From Rhizobium leguminosarum (GTDB taxonomy: Bacteria; Pseudomonadota; Alphaproteobacteria; Rhizobiales; Rhizobiaceae): DNA of 64,000 nt. The translations under genes were made by a program, and so were the position numbers. A model generated the notes under the pieces. It made no database searches. It was not told the origin of the DNA and saw only the letters and a list, made by a program, of their open reading frames with translations. Below, in pieces: positions 63,587 to 64,000 of the stretch (positions within the stretch are counted from its first letter, which is position 1; every line of letters begins with the position of its first letter). The stretch lies in assembly GCF_017876795.1 (NCBI RefSeq), contig NZ_JAGIOR010000001.1, positions 4,056,501-4,120,500 on the forward strand, written 5' to 3'.

Positions 63587-64000
63587 ATGAAAGATGCGAG
63601 CTGGGACGACCTGCAACTTTTCTTCCATGTCGCGACCGGCGGCGGGCTCTCGGCCGCAGCTGCGCGCACCGGCCTCAGCGCGCCGACGATCGGTAGACGG
63701 ATGCTGGCGCTTGAACGGGTAACCGGCCGGTCGCTGTTCAGCCGCGGCCCCACCGGCTATCTGCTCGCGAGGGATGGACAGGAATTGTTCGACCGCGTCC
63801 GGCTGATGCAGGATGCGGCGCGCGCGATCTCCGACTGGCGCGGCGAGGTGCTGACACTGCCGATCGTCTCGACAGCCGCCGACAGCTGGACGTCGCGCTT
63901 CATCGCCGATCATCTGGCCAGCGTCTGGACGCCGAAGGACGGTTTCCGCATGTGCTACAAGACCTGCGATACCAGCGTCGATTTCACCTACCGCGAAGCG
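63587..64000 (+). CDS. LysR-family transcriptional regulator (3' partial)
   Basis: The visible 138 residues begin with a LysR-type winged HTH (LQLFFHVATGGGLSAAAART, APTIGRRMLALERVTGR) and continue into the linker and start of the effector domain. The gene runs off the window in frame, so length and substrate are unknown. ATG 63587 is preceded by AAGGGGG at a long spacing. Confidence 0.88.
   Translation, partial: MKDASWDDLQLFFHVATGGGLSAAAARTGLSAPTIGRRMLALERVTGRSLFSRGPTGYLLARDGQELFDRVRLMQDAARAISDWRGEVLTLPIVSTAADSWTSRFIADHLASVWTPKDGFRMCYKTCDTSVDFTYREA

Overview
The window is chromosomal DNA of a fast-growing rhizobium, most likely Rhizobium close to R. etli / R. leguminosarum. This rests on gene content (RadA-CvpA-PurF block, long Rsh, RecO-Era-Rnc-LepB-AcpS block, RopA-like porin, the iolY/iolRCDEB inositol cluster laid out as in Sinorhizobium), on high GC with alphaproteobacterial codon use, and on several intergenic repeat families typical of rhizobia, including about 112-bp double palindromes resembling RIME elements. 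No phage, plasmid-transfer, IS or CRISPR structure was seen; this is mostly core genome with normal accessory enzymes.

Layout. 1-9.5 kb: end of radA, cvpA, purF, an SDR oxidoreductase, a GH25 muramidase (minus), cysS, three tandem GFA-type zinc proteins and a proline iminopeptidase, the last four translationally coupled. 9.7-19.6 kb: citramalate synthase, RarD-type permease, LOG-family protein (minus), a large LysM envelope protein with internal duplications, an Atm1-type ABC exporter, psd-pssA (phosphatidylethanolamine synthesis) and a 48-residue protein. 19.6-25 kb: SRAP (YedK) and YnfA (minus), a NUDIX hydrolase, TIGR02301 and two unknown proteins, then a coupled ygfZ-HD hydrolase-tyrosine phosphatase operon. 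25-31.3 kb: MscS channel between repeats, a SodC gene with a disrupted signal peptide, an EF-hand protein, a PAS-GGDEF-EAL protein with degenerate GGDEF, a frameshifted HD phosphohydrolase and a MOSC protein.

31.3-44.2 kb is mainly minus-strand housekeeping: aldo/keto reductase, recO, a single-domain response regulator, a Crp/Fnr regulator, era, rnc, lepB, acpS, DUF2062, a DUF3563-like micro-gene, rsh, rpoZ, then (plus) a NYN-domain protein, and (minus) smpB and dapA. 44.4-49.6 kb: soluble lytic transglycosylase, alpha/beta hydrolase, a porin with a clear terminator, and tRNA-Ser(GCU). 49.6-59.2 kb: an FAD reductase, then the inositol locus: iolY (minus) divergent from iolR-iolC-iolD-iolE-iolB. 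IolC is a kinase-aldolase fusion. iolA and the main inositol dehydrogenase are not in the window. IolR-like GGAA-N6-TTCC/TTTC sites lie around iolR and iolC. 59.2-64 kb: a DUF1127 protein whose ribosome binding site is buried in a perfect hairpin, an AraC regulator with a Cys-rich N-terminus next to a 53-residue Cys-rich TRASH-like protein, a MATE exporter, a Glyoxalase_8 protein, a PilZ protein and the start of a LysR regulator.

No clearly new multi-gene system was found. The best leads are the SD-occluding hairpin, the LysM protein architecture, the AraC/TRASH pair, the triple GFA array, the degenerate GGDEF-EAL protein and two frameshifts (sodC signal peptide, HD hydrolase).
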